Notes: a model not told the origin generated them from the letters alone. Shown: positions 6,801 through 14,576, counted from the stretch's first letter. The stretch is DNA of 15,502 bases from Ventricola sp017626895 (GCA_017626895.1 JAGAHV010000274.1:1-15502); one strand, 5' to 3'. Numbers and translations are program-made.

Positions 6801-9231
6801 AGAACTCAAAGCCGACTGCAACATTCACCTCCAGAAACACGGCTATGTGTACCGGCTGATTTTTCACAAACTGAAGCATGACATTCAGCGCTCCCGTTGC
6901 TGAAACCCAGACAGAGGCAACCCCCTTGATGCCGAGTCCAAGCGAGACGGTCAATGCCAGACGGATCGAAATGGTAATCCCTGCCAGATCAAAATCAAAA
7001 TTCCGGTAACTGCCGTCTTTGGCCATCCAGACCCGCACGGCAATACCTCCGCCAAAGCCTGCCGCCGCGCTGAAATTGAGGTTTGCATAGAAGGGGACGG
7101 GACCAATGGCAAACGGCCAGGTATAATCAAAACTGATGACAACGGTGAGACCGGCTGTTCCTCCTGCGTTCCAGTAGGTGCTTCCATCATCCGGATCCGA
7201 CAGTTCAAGCCGTCCGGAAAGCATGAAGAAAAATCCGATTTTGGTAGACAGTTTCTTCATGCTCTGATGGTCAGCGCCCATGTATTTATAGTATTTTGAA
7301 GCCATGCCCATCATCTGTTTGCGCCCGGCCACACTGGTTTCGTGCTGGTACTGCTTCATCCCCTTATCATAGCGTTCCTGTTCGGTATTCTTCCAGTTCA
7401 TTTTCTTCGGTTCAACCAGCGTGCTGCCCATCGTCACCGTGATATAGTCATACCCATCAATCACCACTTTGGGCAAATACTCTGCCGACGGGATATTGAG
7501 ACCAACGTTTGCCTTGATTGTCGGAATCGTAAATCCCAGCCCAAAACCGTCACCCAGGACCTTCCTCAGCGGAGAATTCACGCCTGTGCCGGCGATATTC
7601 GGCTGATCCACTTTACTTCTTACAGGCGATGCCAGCGTATGCACTTCCTGATTCGTGTCCGGAAAGACAAAATAGGGGTTCTGGTTCCATTTTATATCCG
7701 GCGCGAGAATCTGCTTCCACTTATTCCGATACACATACCTCGTCCGGAGTCCGTCCACCTTTACCGAAGACGTGGGGCTCATGACCTTTTTTTCAAGACT
7801 GCCTGTGAACGTTTTCCCCGTATAGGTCCAGTAACACAGCAGCGGTGCCTGAATTTCCTGTCCGGAAGCGTTCACAACCTCAATGGCAAAATCAAATTCC
7901 GTGTCGTTGAGAGCAGAAACGCGGATTTTTTTGTTCGTGCGCCAGATGTCCATATCATTGAATGTACAGGAATACACATAAGGCTTGTAACTGGTCTTTG
8001 TGGATGCCGGTGTGCTCTTTTGCTGTGTCTGCACAGCAAAGCTTTTCGCCTCTCCCATGCCCGACTGAGCAGATGACTGCAGGGGATTCAACACTTCCGT
8101 GCGTTTTCCTCCCATTTTCATCAGCATCCACGGGATGGAAAAACTTTCATATCCGACGGCAGATCCGTCAACCGTCATGGAAAGTTCCATCTCCTGATCA
8201 TAATCACAGACAAAATCACTGGTCTCAAATGTGGCTATTCCTAGTTCGGGATCTGTTGTTTTCACGGTTTTAACGACACCGTTGTTCAGGTCTTTTATGG
8301 TAACAGAAACACCCGGAAGAGGTTTGTTGTCCACACCGTGAATCACAATGGCAAACTGATTCTTTTTGAGTACGGAAATGACCACATCATTCGATCCGCT
8401 GCTAGCCAAAGCACTTGAAACCGGCGTCAGACGGGAAATCAGCGTATTGCCGGCGAAAGCATCCGAATGCTGAAGGCTGACTGATTTAAAAACAGGCTCC
8501 TCTGTCGTATTGACAAGCTCCTTCAGCCAGGCCGAGAACTCCGGTTCAATCTCCCCTTTCACGATGGCCTCTCCCGTCATCAGGACAAATATCTGTTCGA
8601 GGCCGAACAGGATCGTGTCCTCCATCACGCTTTTCAACTGCCGGACAGCGTTTCGAATCTGCGCAGAAACACGGATTTTTTCATGCTCAAACAGATTTTC
8701 TCCGGAATTGACCAGCATCTCCACGCCCAGCTGTATTTCCGTGATATTTTCCTGCAGCCGGGTGCGCAAAAACCGGGTCGTTTCCTCCGCCAGCTCCAGA
8801 TCAATGGCATACTGATGACAGTCTTTCACAAATTTCTCGTTTTCTCCGCAGGTATATCCGAGATAGTCTGCCGGATTCTCCGTCTGCATTCTCTCTAGGT
8901 TTGTTTCCGCCTGAGAGAACAGTTGGGCCACATTGTAAAGCTCCGTTTTCAGCATGCTGTCCAGCCAGTCCAGCATCATGGGCGCATCCCATGTTTCATC
9001 GATGTCCATGCCTTTGTGATACCGGCTTTCCTTCATCTCAAGCCGAAGAGGCGAAGACTCATCCGTATCATCCCATCCCGCAGCAGGCTGAAGAGAAGCC
9101 AGCAAGAGTGCTTCCTGGATTTCGGCCTCCGTGATCATGTTCATTGTCTCTGCCAGAACATTTAACGGAATGCACTGAGTGAGCAAAACCAGCAAAAGCA
9201 TACAGGAAATCCAGCGCCTTATGTTCACCAT
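3805..9231 (-). CDS. Giant LPXTG-anchored cell-wall surface protein (1808 residues)
   Basis: The start MVNIRRWISCMLLLVLL with cleavage after VLA (about residue 27) is a Sec signal peptide. The C-terminus carries LPDTG at residues 1772-1776 (bases 3918-3904), then a hydrophobic span and RSRKRRK, so sortase should anchor it to peptidoglycan. Between them lie a helical N-terminal region (about 30-245); a CnaB/carboxypeptidase-regulatory-like beta domain around 290-367 (FAIVIHGVDNKPLPGVSVTI); a long hydrophobic Gly/Ala-rich alternating block around 665-820; a beta-rich middle that may be propeller-like; and two CARDB/Ig-like segments near the end (around PVGVLKGAAVMDN and DLDVNVHDINVSHRVY). I chose the ATG at 9231 because AAGGAG lies just upstream and it begins at the signal peptide; the open frame itself starts 28 codons earlier. 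It follows the foldase gene by about 106 bases. It may be an adhesin or scaffold; the ligand is unknown. Confidence 0.9.
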   Translation of the reverse strand: MVNIRRWISCMLLLVLLTQCIPLNVLAETMNMITEAEIQEALLLASLQPAAGWDDTDESSPLRLEMKESRYHKGMDIDETWDAPMMLDWLDSMLKTELYNVAQLFSQAETNLERMQTENPADYLGYTCGENEKFVKDCHQYAIDLELAEETTRFLRTRLQENITEIQLGVEMLVNSGENLFEHEKIRVSAQIRNAVRQLKSVMEDTILFGLEQIFVLMTGEAIVKGEIEPEFSAWLKELVNTTEEPVFKSVSLQHSDAFAGNTLISRLTPVSSALASSGSNDVVISVLKKNQFAIVIHGVDNKPLPGVSVTIKDLNNGVVKTVKTTDPELGIATFETSDFVCDYDQEMELSMTVDGSAVGYESFSIPWMLMKMGGKRTEVLNPLQSSAQSGMGEAKSFAVQTQQKSTPASTKTSYKPYVYSCTFNDMDIWRTNKKIRVSALNDTEFDFAIEVVNASGQEIQAPLLCYWTYTGKTFTGSLEKKVMSPTSSVKVDGLRTRYVYRNKWKQILAPDIKWNQNPYFVFPDTNQEVHTLASPVRSKVDQPNIAGTGVNSPLRKVLGDGFGLGFTIPTIKANVGLNIPSAEYLPKVVIDGYDYITVTMGSTLVEPKKMNWKNTEQERYDKGMKQYQHETSVAGRKQMMGMASKYYKYMGADHQSMKKLSTKIGFFFMLSGRLELSDPDDGSTYWNAGGTAGLTVVISFDYTWPFAIGPVPFYANLNFSAAAGFGGGIAVRVWMAKDGSYRNFDFDLAGITISIRLALTVSLGLGIKGVASVWVSATGALNVMLQFVKNQPVHIAVFLEVNVAVGFEFFFITYSQIIWSMNNIEIYKNYKEAAGYSFFNFLTAYAAEKEKSVRSVEMTPETYSQLAPAAKKVMTNSESTLSGIKVVEAGGETYAFMIGPYTDEHGKTCQRVTCLNLKNGKREVLKYGNSPVSTDGNDYAFDVFSDGRKIALVACFARKMEKDGSPAPNLPHEFDMGGSINYSEAEQYASNLIYAAILSPDPGRDGALTGERSDNYAIYRSRTGYNVATNPKIESMTGANNTLTITGSVDAFNSVFGVKGFVSFRTNSYDGNPLSTIDLESDQSVQRAQGDPYEIVEMRSDPFGKAAIDYGHQYGDRLVRSNGFIALTRPKNQAAGDHVIELFDYDMNVAPVDFRGVSDRDAYTEVYSNPQYAERVIVRTLRKAIPLDSGDIDKMEVINSKGARTIFYTKTVQADGREEKRLKSIYLSPKKGAGTKNISYDLTYTDYDLSIQSGDFRAVTLGASQYLYWLSTAPREKKSDPVTWRITGVYYDSSTGSVSDEIVIAEFALPESPYNGKNYPSVPYDIILTESGMGYITAKPNAGKEKMNGTLPLTLYSFPISLKPVGVLKGAAVMDNVVTQGDFVTTDIAMMNEGNMGIGGFILEVVLIENGKEKAVVETMYANCLDPQNSRIVMSDGTTVLKGEKVLYRYKDFIYSPKQREWIVNTQNSGLSVADGYMVSKTKGTESVKRVATNVLVPGALGGFSGNIKIPSDWAGKYRLRLRVKEVSTYPNWIAASALAEKRPELFALVDSGDLAGMRKKANALMEAVRNPLERQAVQSLTYRLDASGRQMVLARTPLLMGALAANGSGFPGIPGLPVQLFAAGAAEGTEEGVLLYPTAIDAPDAVDLDVNVHDINVSHRVYRDYYGEQMLEITIGNYLNNEQSIRLRCMVYEDDSLTGRMFYLPTDADMVSANTTQTITLPLSSLVDPLTHEKVRVVFTGIGIDDNIATFNNEFTIYLGGTIPEPVPALPDTGDNGHLLLWAGLFVAGLGAVILTGIVRSRKRRK

Positions 9232-9337
9232 CAATAAAAATCTCCTTAGAAATACAGAATCATGCCAGAGTCCGGGAAACCGACCAAAGAACGGCTTTGA
9301 GCCAACGCTCCCCATGTTCAGGCGAGCAGCTTATGTC

Positions 9338-10648
9338 TCAGTCCTCCAGATACTCCGGATGAACCTCGATTTCATAATCCTTTTTCCATTCTTCAATCAG
9401 CTTATCCAGTTCCAGTCCCTGATAATAATCCATTGCGGAGGACCTCAGCATTTCTTCTTCCTCCTGAGTCAGTACATGTTCCCCACCAGGAATCTGTGCG
9501 GCATAGTACAGAATGTGAACCCCCAGATCCGAATACACCGGCCGGCTGATATCCCCCGGCTTTTCAAGCGCCCGGGCGGCCTCTGCAAATTCCTTTGACC
9601 AGTTTTTCGATTCCGGATGAAACGGATAACCGGTCAGGCCCAGATTTGTTTCACTGGTATCGGTGCTGTATTTCCGGATCAGACTGTCAAAGTCCGCACT
9701 TTTCTCCATCTCATTTCGAATCGCTTCTGCGGTTGGCTGAATCAGCGGTTCCGTCCGTTTCTTCCGTTTTTCGGTGTAATCCTTTAATGCAGCATTCATT
9801 TCTTCATCGGCGGCATCATACGATGCCCGGGCATCTTTCATGTCCTCCCAGGTTTCGGCAGTGGTTGCTGCGGCTACCAGCGCCTGAACAGCTGAGGACA
9901 GCTGTCTCACATCCAGGTTGACGCGGGCACGCTCATTCCGCAGTGCCCGTTCTACCTCACCAGGATAACTGAGCAAAATCTGCTTGATCCCCCGGTAGCC
10001 CTCCGGCGTATAGAAGGATTCGTTTCGCTGTGCCAGAATTTCTTCCTCATACAGATCCAGGTTATTTTCATACCGTTCTCTGTCCGGATTCAGAAACTGT
10101 TCCCGGTAGTATTCCTGAATCATATCCTCTGTAATCACAAGTCCCGGGCAAAACAGTCCCACTGCACGAAAGCGGCGTTCAGAGGCTTTCATCTCCTCGT
10201 AGATTGCCTTTACCGTATACCCCGAGTCCTCCAGAAATTCAGAGAGTTGATCCTCTGTAAAATTCTCTCCGCTTTCCTCAACCTTTTGCCAGATTCCCTG
10301 CCATAACTGCTCATAATAATTGCGCGCATTTTCCTTGAGGATCGCCTCTTCTTCCTCCGTAAAGTCATTTTGCCCGGCATCCTCAAGTTTGGCTTCGATG
10401 AGTCCAACCCCGATAATCCGCTCGATGGTCGCCTCTTTCTGCGTCTTTCTCTCCTCCTCGGTCAAGTACACGCCGTCTATGACCTGCACCAACTGAATAT
10501 CCGTCTGCAGAAGAGGATGCACCTGACTTTTCGTAAAGCGGACATCCCCTACCCGAACGACAACTGGATCTTCCGCTCCGGCCAATGAACAGCCGAAAAG
10601 CAGAAGGACGACAAATAAAAACACACAAAGATTCAACCAGAAACGCAT
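9338..10648 (-). CDS. PrsA/SurA-like peptidyl-prolyl isomerase lipoprotein
   Basis: This is a 436-residue protein. The N-terminus MRFWLNLC plus a hydrophobic run ending LLFGC gives a lipoprotein signal with the lipidated cysteine at residue 20. A SurA-like helical N-terminal region follows. The parvulin (PpiC) domain appears in two pieces: GYRGIKQILLSYPG (about 218-230), then SADFDSLIRKYSTDTSE, FAEAARALEKPGDISRPVYS and DLGVHILYYA (about 317-383). Between them lies a helical charged insertion of roughly 80 residues, so the domain is longer than usual. Such foldases act on the outer face of the membrane on newly secreted proteins. The position just upstream of the giant wall protein suggests that is its client (inference). 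I chose the ATG at 10648 because of the GGTGAT spaced seven bases upstream and the clean signal peptide; an ATG at 10669 has no ribosome site. Confidence 0.87.
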   Translation of the reverse strand: MRFWLNLCVFLFVVLLLFGCSLAGAEDPVVVRVGDVRFTKSQVHPLLQTDIQLVQVIDGVYLTEEERKTQKEATIERIIGVGLIEAKLEDAGQNDFTEEEEAILKENARNYYEQLWQGIWQKVEESGENFTEDQLSEFLEDSGYTVKAIYEEMKASERRFRAVGLFCPGLVITEDMIQEYYREQFLNPDRERYENNLDLYEEEILAQRNESFYTPEGYRGIKQILLSYPGEVERALRNERARVNLDVRQLSSAVQALVAAATTAETWEDMKDARASYDAADEEMNAALKDYTEKRKKRTEPLIQPTAEAIRNEMEKSADFDSLIRKYSTDTSETNLGLTGYPFHPESKNWSKEFAEAARALEKPGDISRPVYSDLGVHILYYAAQIPGGEHVLTQEEEEMLRSSAMDYYQGLELDKLIEEWKKDYEIEVHPEYLED

Positions 10649-10709
10649 AGAACCGATCACCCTTTCCATTAGTCATTGTCAATATGGATGAAAAGTACCT
10701 GATAACCTG

Positions 10710-10738
10710 ATTATACTGCATCTGCAAGGTCATCGAAA
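10710..10738 (-). promoter_or_regulatory. Probable promoter of the foldase / wall protein operon
   Basis: On the minus strand a perfect TATAAT (10715-10710) stands about 62 bases before the foldase start. At 17 bases upstream there is only a weak -35 match, TTTCGA (10738-10733). The -10 is strong, but the weak -35 suggests modest or activator-aided expression. It lies between the phage terminator and the first gene of the surface module, where a new transcription unit must begin. Confidence 0.6.
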
Positions 10739-10833
10739 GGTGACTATTTGTTACGTATACCCCAGACCGTAGGATTATATCCGATTTTTCTTCCAAATGT
10801 ACACACCAGGAGGACATTTTCTGTCGGTCCGAT

Positions 10834-10876
10834 GCAAATAAAAAAAGGCTGACCCGTCCATTTCGGGTCAGCCTTT
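10834..10876 (-). terminator. Rho-independent terminator after the large terminase gene
   Basis: On the minus strand a perfect 13-bp stem (10876-10864 with 10856-10844; core AAAGGCTGACCCG) closes a 7-base loop. Seven consecutive Ts and an AT-rich stretch follow. It is about 65 bases after the TAG stop of the large terminase gene and separates the phage segment from the surface-protein operon. Confidence 0.93.
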
Positions 10877-10941
10877 GCTGGTTTCAGTTTCTTGGAATCC
10901 CTGGAACTGTCCGGTCTCACAAAGTCCCTTTCCGGCCAGGA

Positions 10942-12273
10942 CTATTCCAGTTGGGGCTGCGTCCGTTCCAGCATGCGGGCAAAGGGATAGAAGGCATATT
11001 CCGCACTGTCCAGGCAGTCCACCGGGTAACTGCCGTTATCCGTTCTTGCCCATTCGCCCTGCTCGTATGCATGTTCATCCCAGGTGGCCATCTGATAGGC
11101 TTCCTGCCAGTGATGCAGCTGTTGTGAGACGAAAAAGCGTCCCTGCATCTGAAGCATGCAGGTCAGTTCGATCCGGGCATTGATTCCGTCTGACTTGTCA
11201 AATGCGTGAATGGCAATCCTTCCCAGTCCCTTGCGGATGATTTCCTCTTTCAGTGCTGTTCTGAACAGTTTGGCGGCAGAATCCACATAAACCCGGCTCA
11301 GCTGGGGAAACTGCCTCGACCACAGCAGGAGGCGCTCAACAATCATCTGTGCATACCGGGCTTCCGTCATCTTGTCAGAGATTCCCTGCCGGTCATAGAC
11401 CCCATCCACCAGCACCACATTCTTCCATCCCTGTGTCATGCCGACCAGCGTCGCACAGGTGGCATCTGTTCCGCCCACATCCACCCCGACGGCCATTTCA
11501 AGGTAGCGGGTATTGAATGTCACCGTACGGTCCAGAACCATCTTCGAGGCATCATAGGAGGAATAAATCCGGCCGCTGGCGGCTGTCCGGAGTCCCAGAA
11601 TGTCTGACTGATACCACAGACTGGAACGGTCATACTTGGCCAGTTCCCGCCTCAGCTGCTCATCCCCCAGGGACAGATTGCCGAGAATGGTAAAATGACC
11701 GTAATTGTATCCCGGATTCACTCCCCGGCGCTTGAGGTCATCCTGATAATCCAGGAACTCCGAATAGAACCAGTGAGATGGCGGCTTTGGGTTCAGGTCA
11801 AAGAAGATCTGCCGCTTTCTTGAGGCCAGTGTCCGGTCAATACACTCTTTCATAAAGCTGGGATGACATTCATTGACCTCGGTCACATAAACGCTTCCAT
11901 AGCTGTTTCCCTTGATCCTGGCGGCATCATCTGCCTTCTTTCCGCCGGCGATAATGACCACCTTTTCCCCGTTCACCGACTGAATGAACAGTGCCTCTCT
12001 CCCCCTGTACTTGCCCATCCGGCTGCGTCCGGCAAAGATGTGCATCAGGCCGAATCCGTTGCTGTCGATAATGTTCATCTTGACCGCGGCGGTACTGACG
12101 CCGCCGCACAGGTGAAGCTTATCCGGATGAACATCCAGTGCGCAGGCCCAGGCAATGAGGTTAATGATGTTCTTCCCGGCACGCTTTCCGCCCTCCGCCA
12201 CATTCAGCCAGCTCTCCCTGGAATCCGCGATATACCGTGCCTGGTCCTCCGTCAGCGGTGCATAGCTGATCAT
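10942..12273 (-). CDS. terL: Phage terminase large subunit
   Basis: This 443-residue protein is the ATP-driven DNA packaging motor and nuclease. The ATPase Walker A is EGGKRAGKN (residues 27-35), a variant of the usual GxxGxGKT. The Walker B-like strand and catalytic acid are in SVYVTEVNE (about 127-135), followed by a coupling-type segment FDLNPKPPSHW. The RNase H-like nuclease is marked by VGVDVGGTDAT (Asp265), RVYVDSA (Asp331) and the late DCLDSAEYA (Asp419 and Asp422). All key acids are present, so it looks intact. The ATG overlaps the small terminase stop by four bases. It ends with TAG and then a terminator. Normally a portal protein gene follows a large terminase; here none does within the window. 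Confidence 0.92.
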   Translation of the reverse strand: MISYAPLTEDQARYIADSRESWLNVAEGGKRAGKNIINLIAWACALDVHPDKLHLCGGVSTAAVKMNIIDSNGFGLMHIFAGRSRMGKYRGREALFIQSVNGEKVVIIAGGKKADDAARIKGNSYGSVYVTEVNECHPSFMKECIDRTLASRKRQIFFDLNPKPPSHWFYSEFLDYQDDLKRRGVNPGYNYGHFTILGNLSLGDEQLRRELAKYDRSSLWYQSDILGLRTAASGRIYSSYDASKMVLDRTVTFNTRYLEMAVGVDVGGTDATCATLVGMTQGWKNVVLVDGVYDRQGISDKMTEARYAQMIVERLLLWSRQFPQLSRVYVDSAAKLFRTALKEEIIRKGLGRIAIHAFDKSDGINARIELTCMLQMQGRFFVSQQLHHWQEAYQMATWDEHAYEQGEWARTDNGSYPVDCLDSAEYAFYPFARMLERTQPQLE

Positions 12274-12818
12274 CCTCTTCCCCCCTTCTGCAGTGACGCC
12301 CGGTCACCTGCCGCCGGTTGTTTCTGCCCGCCTGCCGGAATTCCCGGCATCCCCTGTCTGGTCCCCGTCTCCGCCTTTGTCTCCTCTCCGGCCGAGAGCT
12401 GTTCAATCGTCCGTACCGGAAGTGGCCGGTTAATCAGGTCCGCCAGGGCCAGCATCTGCTCATTGGATTCCCGGATAATGTTCTCTCCCACCGGCGGCTC
12501 CGGGTGATCGCTCTGTCCGAGCATGTTTTTCCCGAGAAAAATAGCCATCATGGAACTGGTCTTGGAGAGCAGCAGCTGATTTTTCCGAAGAGCCAGCTTC
12601 ACCGGGCTGACTTTCTTGCGGTAAATCTGTTCAAAGGCCATCCCGTACGTTTTCCGGCACCATTCATCCAGTGTGTCGTGATCCACACCGCCGAACAGGT
12701 CACAGATATCCTGTTCCGAACAGGCCAGCTGACAGTACACCTCAAACATGTTTTTATCTATCTCCACGCGGTTCATTTCCGCTTCCACGTTCTCTCTGCC
12801 GGTCACCGTCTGCTCCAT
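12270..12818 (-). CDS. terS: Phage terminase small subunit-like DNA-binding protein
   Basis: This is a 182-residue protein directly upstream of, and overlapping, the large terminase gene (ATGA). The N-terminal half contains a helix-turn-helix-like region (LACSEQDICDLFGGVDHDTL, then WCRKTYGMAFEQIYRKK), followed by SSMMAIFLGKNMLGQSD. This order is typical of small terminases of Bacillota prophages. The C-terminal third (ESNEQMLALADLI onward) turns into a low-complexity Gly/Pro/Gln/Thr-rich tail. Its role would be to recognise the pac or cos site and load the large subunit. An AAAGGAGCAG ribosome site precedes the ATG. The assignment rests on position and general pattern more than on a sharp motif. 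Confidence 0.8.
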   Translation of the reverse strand: MEQTVTGRENVEAEMNRVEIDKNMFEVYCQLACSEQDICDLFGGVDHDTLDEWCRKTYGMAFEQIYRKKVSPVKLALRKNQLLLSKTSSMMAIFLGKNMLGQSDHPEPPVGENIIRESNEQMLALADLINRPLPVRTIEQLSAGEETKAETGTRQGMPGIPAGGQKQPAAGDRASLQKGGRG

Positions 12819-12849
12819 GTCTTACTGCTCCTTTCCGGGGTTATTCCTC

Positions 12850-13431
12850 TTATCCGCCTGCCATTGGCCGGCAGGGAATCCCCATTGATCTGAGCTGATC
12901 CGCCGCGGCCTGCATTTCCTCCTCATCTCTGCATTCAACAAGCAGCTTAAACCCTTCCTCCTCCATCTCCCCCGGCATTTCCGGCGGAATGAGCTTATCC
13001 ATATCCGGCCCCTCATCCTCCCCGAAACCAAAGAGTCCTTCCATATCCAGGGTTTCCTCCAGCCCTGAAAGGATTTCCGCAAGGGTCGCCTCATCCCATG
13101 GGGTTTCCATGGTTGCCTGATTATGTTCAAGCATGTACGCATCCCGCTCCGTCGGCGTCAGATGATCCAGGTGAATCACGGGAATCCCTTTTTCGGGAAT
13201 CCGGATCTCCCCCTCCCGGACCAGCTGCTTCAGTGCTTCAAGACGCCCGTGTCCCTCAACCACCTGCGAATCTCCCCAGATGCCGATTGGGTCCAGAAAG
13301 CCGAAAGTCAGAATGCTGTTTCGGATATGTTTAAGCTGTTCTGCACTGTGTATTTTGGGGTTCCGCGGATGAGGGCGAAACCGTTCCAGCGGCAGTGCAT
13401 CCGCCGTTTGTACCCACTTAATCTCCTTCAT
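12850..13431 (-). CDS. ParB/sulfiredoxin-domain protein next to the terminase genes
   Basis: This is a 193-residue protein. Residues 13-110 form a ParB N-terminal domain: LPLERFRPHPRNPKIHSAEQ, SILTFGFLDPIGI, VVEGHGRLEALKQL (EGHGR at 59-63, the nucleotide-binding signature) and DAYMLEHNQAT. The last 50 residues are very acidic, followed by a short alpha/beta segment (FKLLVECRDEEEMQAAADQL). Such phage ParB-like proteins commonly sit beside terminase or methyltransferase genes and may bind CTP and DNA or act as nucleases; no helix-turn-helix domain for parS binding is visible. The GGAGGAG ribosome site is strong. It most probably assists DNA packaging or genome processing rather than plasmid partition (inference). 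Confidence 0.88.
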   Translation of the reverse strand: MKEIKWVQTADALPLERFRPHPRNPKIHSAEQLKHIRNSILTFGFLDPIGIWGDSQVVEGHGRLEALKQLVREGEIRIPEKGIPVIHLDHLTPTERDAYMLEHNQATMETPWDEATLAEILSGLEETLDMEGLFGFGEDEGPDMDKLIPPEMPGEMEEEGFKLLVECRDEEEMQAAADQLRSMGIPCRPMAGG

Positions 13432-13456
13432 TTTCTCCTCCTGTTTTCCTCTGTTT

Positions 13457-13759
13457 TCAGACCTTTGTCAGCATCTCCTGAATCTCCGCGTTCACCATTG
13501 CCTCAAGCGTATCCACATCCAGCGTAAATCCCTGCTCTTCCAGCAGCTTTTTCGCATACGCAAGTTTCTCCGCGCCGCGGCCTGCCCCATACAGTTTTTC
13601 CGCCGCATAAACCGCGATATGCACCCAGGTCCGAAGCATCTCCTGCTGATCCGCATCCATCCGCTCACGCACTGCCTGAATGCCTTTGGTGGTCAGTACG
13701 GTAATCAGGACGGAGAGAATCACGACAAAAAGCGGTGTAAGATCGATCAGGTTTTCCAT
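13457..13759 (-). CDS. Phage holin, LLH family
   Basis: This is a 100-residue protein with one N-terminal membrane segment (LIDLTPLFVVILSVLITVL). A helical soluble part follows with KGIQAVRERMDADQQEML, the motif AVYAAEKLYGAGRGAEKLAYAKKLL and a C-terminal MVNAEIQEMLTKV. This arrangement matches the LLH holin family (phage holin superfamily 6). The YAAEKLYG.G.G..K..YA segment is its hallmark. The protein would form membrane lesions that release or activate the endolysin. It lies between the small membrane protein gene and the ParB-domain gene, with a GGAGG ribosome site. Confidence 0.88.
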   Translation of the reverse strand: MENLIDLTPLFVVILSVLITVLTTKGIQAVRERMDADQQEMLRTWVHIAVYAAEKLYGAGRGAEKLAYAKKLLEEQGFTLDVDTLEAMVNAEIQEMLTKV

Positions 13760-13834
13760 TTACTCATCCTCCGTTTCAGCGTTGGTCATTTGTCTGTCCG
13801 GCTTTCACTGAGTCCTGGTTCCGGAAAGGGGTCA

Positions 13835-14092
13835 TCAGCCGGAGCTCTCCCCTTCTCGTTTTTCTTTCGGATGACCGGCTACCAGCCATTTTTCTGCCAC
13901 TGAATTTCCGGAATAAGCGACGAAAACAACCGAAGCGAAATCCGTATAATGGGTAAAAAGACCGGGAAGCTGCTCATACTCCTCTGCCAGAACCATGCCG
14001 ACCAGCCCCAATACGGCCAGCAATGTGACCGCAATCAGGACAATGAGCACCATGATTTTGGAAAACTGGATGTAATTTTCTCCGAATTTCAT
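13835..14092 (-). CDS. Small phage membrane protein, function unknown
   Basis: This is an 85-residue protein with a strongly hydrophobic segment (KIMVLIVLIAVTLLAVLGLVGMVL) after a short positively charged N-terminus. A weaker hydrophobic stretch (FASVVFVAYSGNSV) and a charged tail follow. GGAGG lies seven bases before the ATG. It sits 75 bases upstream of the holin gene, so it may be a second holin, an antiholin or another lysis accessory factor. I do not recognise the family. Confidence 0.75.
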   Translation of the reverse strand: MKFGENYIQFSKIMVLIVLIAVTLLAVLGLVGMVLAEEYEQLPGLFTHYTDFASVVFVAYSGNSVAEKWLVAGHPKEKREGESSG

Positions 14093-14216
14093 TCACACCT
14101 CCATGTCTCGCCGTGATCCCCTCCGGCATCTTTCTCCATTCCCGTCTCACAGGGCCTCTTTTTCCGGATAACCTGGTACGGCTGTCCGGCATCATCTGCT
14201 GTGCCCTGTCAGCGCT

Positions 14217-14570
14217 CTATCTGTTGACCAGGTATTCATTGATTTCCTGCAGCGACTGCCTCAGCTTATCCACCGAATTGCCGTTCACCAGATGGGAAAG
14301 AATCGACAGCTGTGAGCGCAGAACCAGCGTCATTTTGTCCCCATAGATGTCCGATCTCCCTTCCATCTCCAGGATCCGGCTTTCAAGACTCTGCAGCTGT
14401 TTCTGCAGCGTATTTGTCCTCTCCTGCAGATCCGTAATGGGCTGCATGTTTTCCTGCCGGGCTTTCCGGAGTCCGCTTCTGGCATTCAGGAACATGCTGA
14501 TTCCCCAGCAGACCGCCAGAATAATCACCAAAGCCAGCTCAAAGTTGTTCATCGTCAGATAGTTCTGCAT
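14217..14570 (-). CDS. Phage membrane-anchored coiled-coil protein, function unknown
   Basis: This is a 117-residue protein with an N-terminal membrane segment (ELALVIILAVCWGISMFL), then a basic turn and a long heptad-like helix (about residues 40-75: ITDLQERTNTLQKQLQSLES) and a second helical part. The shape, an N-anchored membrane helix with a soluble coiled coil, occurs in lysis-region proteins such as holin partners or spanin-like factors, but I recognise no family. An AGGAGG ribosome site precedes the ATG, part of it supplied by the adjacent 28-bp direct repeat. A terminator lies between this gene and the endolysin, so it may have its own promoter or depend on antitermination. Confidence 0.75.
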   Translation of the reverse strand: MQNYLTMNNFELALVIILAVCWGISMFLNARSGLRKARQENMQPITDLQERTNTLQKQLQSLESRILEMEGRSDIYGDKMTLVLRSQLSILSHLVNGNSVDKLRQSLQEINEYLVNR

Positions 14571-14576
14571 TTTTCC

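Noticed and set aside
7342..8076. Plus-strand open frame of 244 codons
   Set aside because: Antisense shadow of the surface protein gene, with no domain or plausible ribosome site.
10877..10941. Readthrough of the TAG stop of the large terminase as evidence for amber recoding
   Set aside because: The protein is complete through the last nuclease motif, and the sequence after the TAG runs straight into a strong terminator, so TAG acts as a normal stop here.
11863..12507. Plus-strand open frame across the terminase genes
   Set aside because: Antisense to two overlapping, well-supported terminase genes, with no recognisable domain.
12850..13431. ParB-domain gene as evidence of a plasmid partition locus
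   Set aside because: There is no ParA, no parS sites and no helix-turn-helix domain, and it lies directly beside terminase genes as in many phages.
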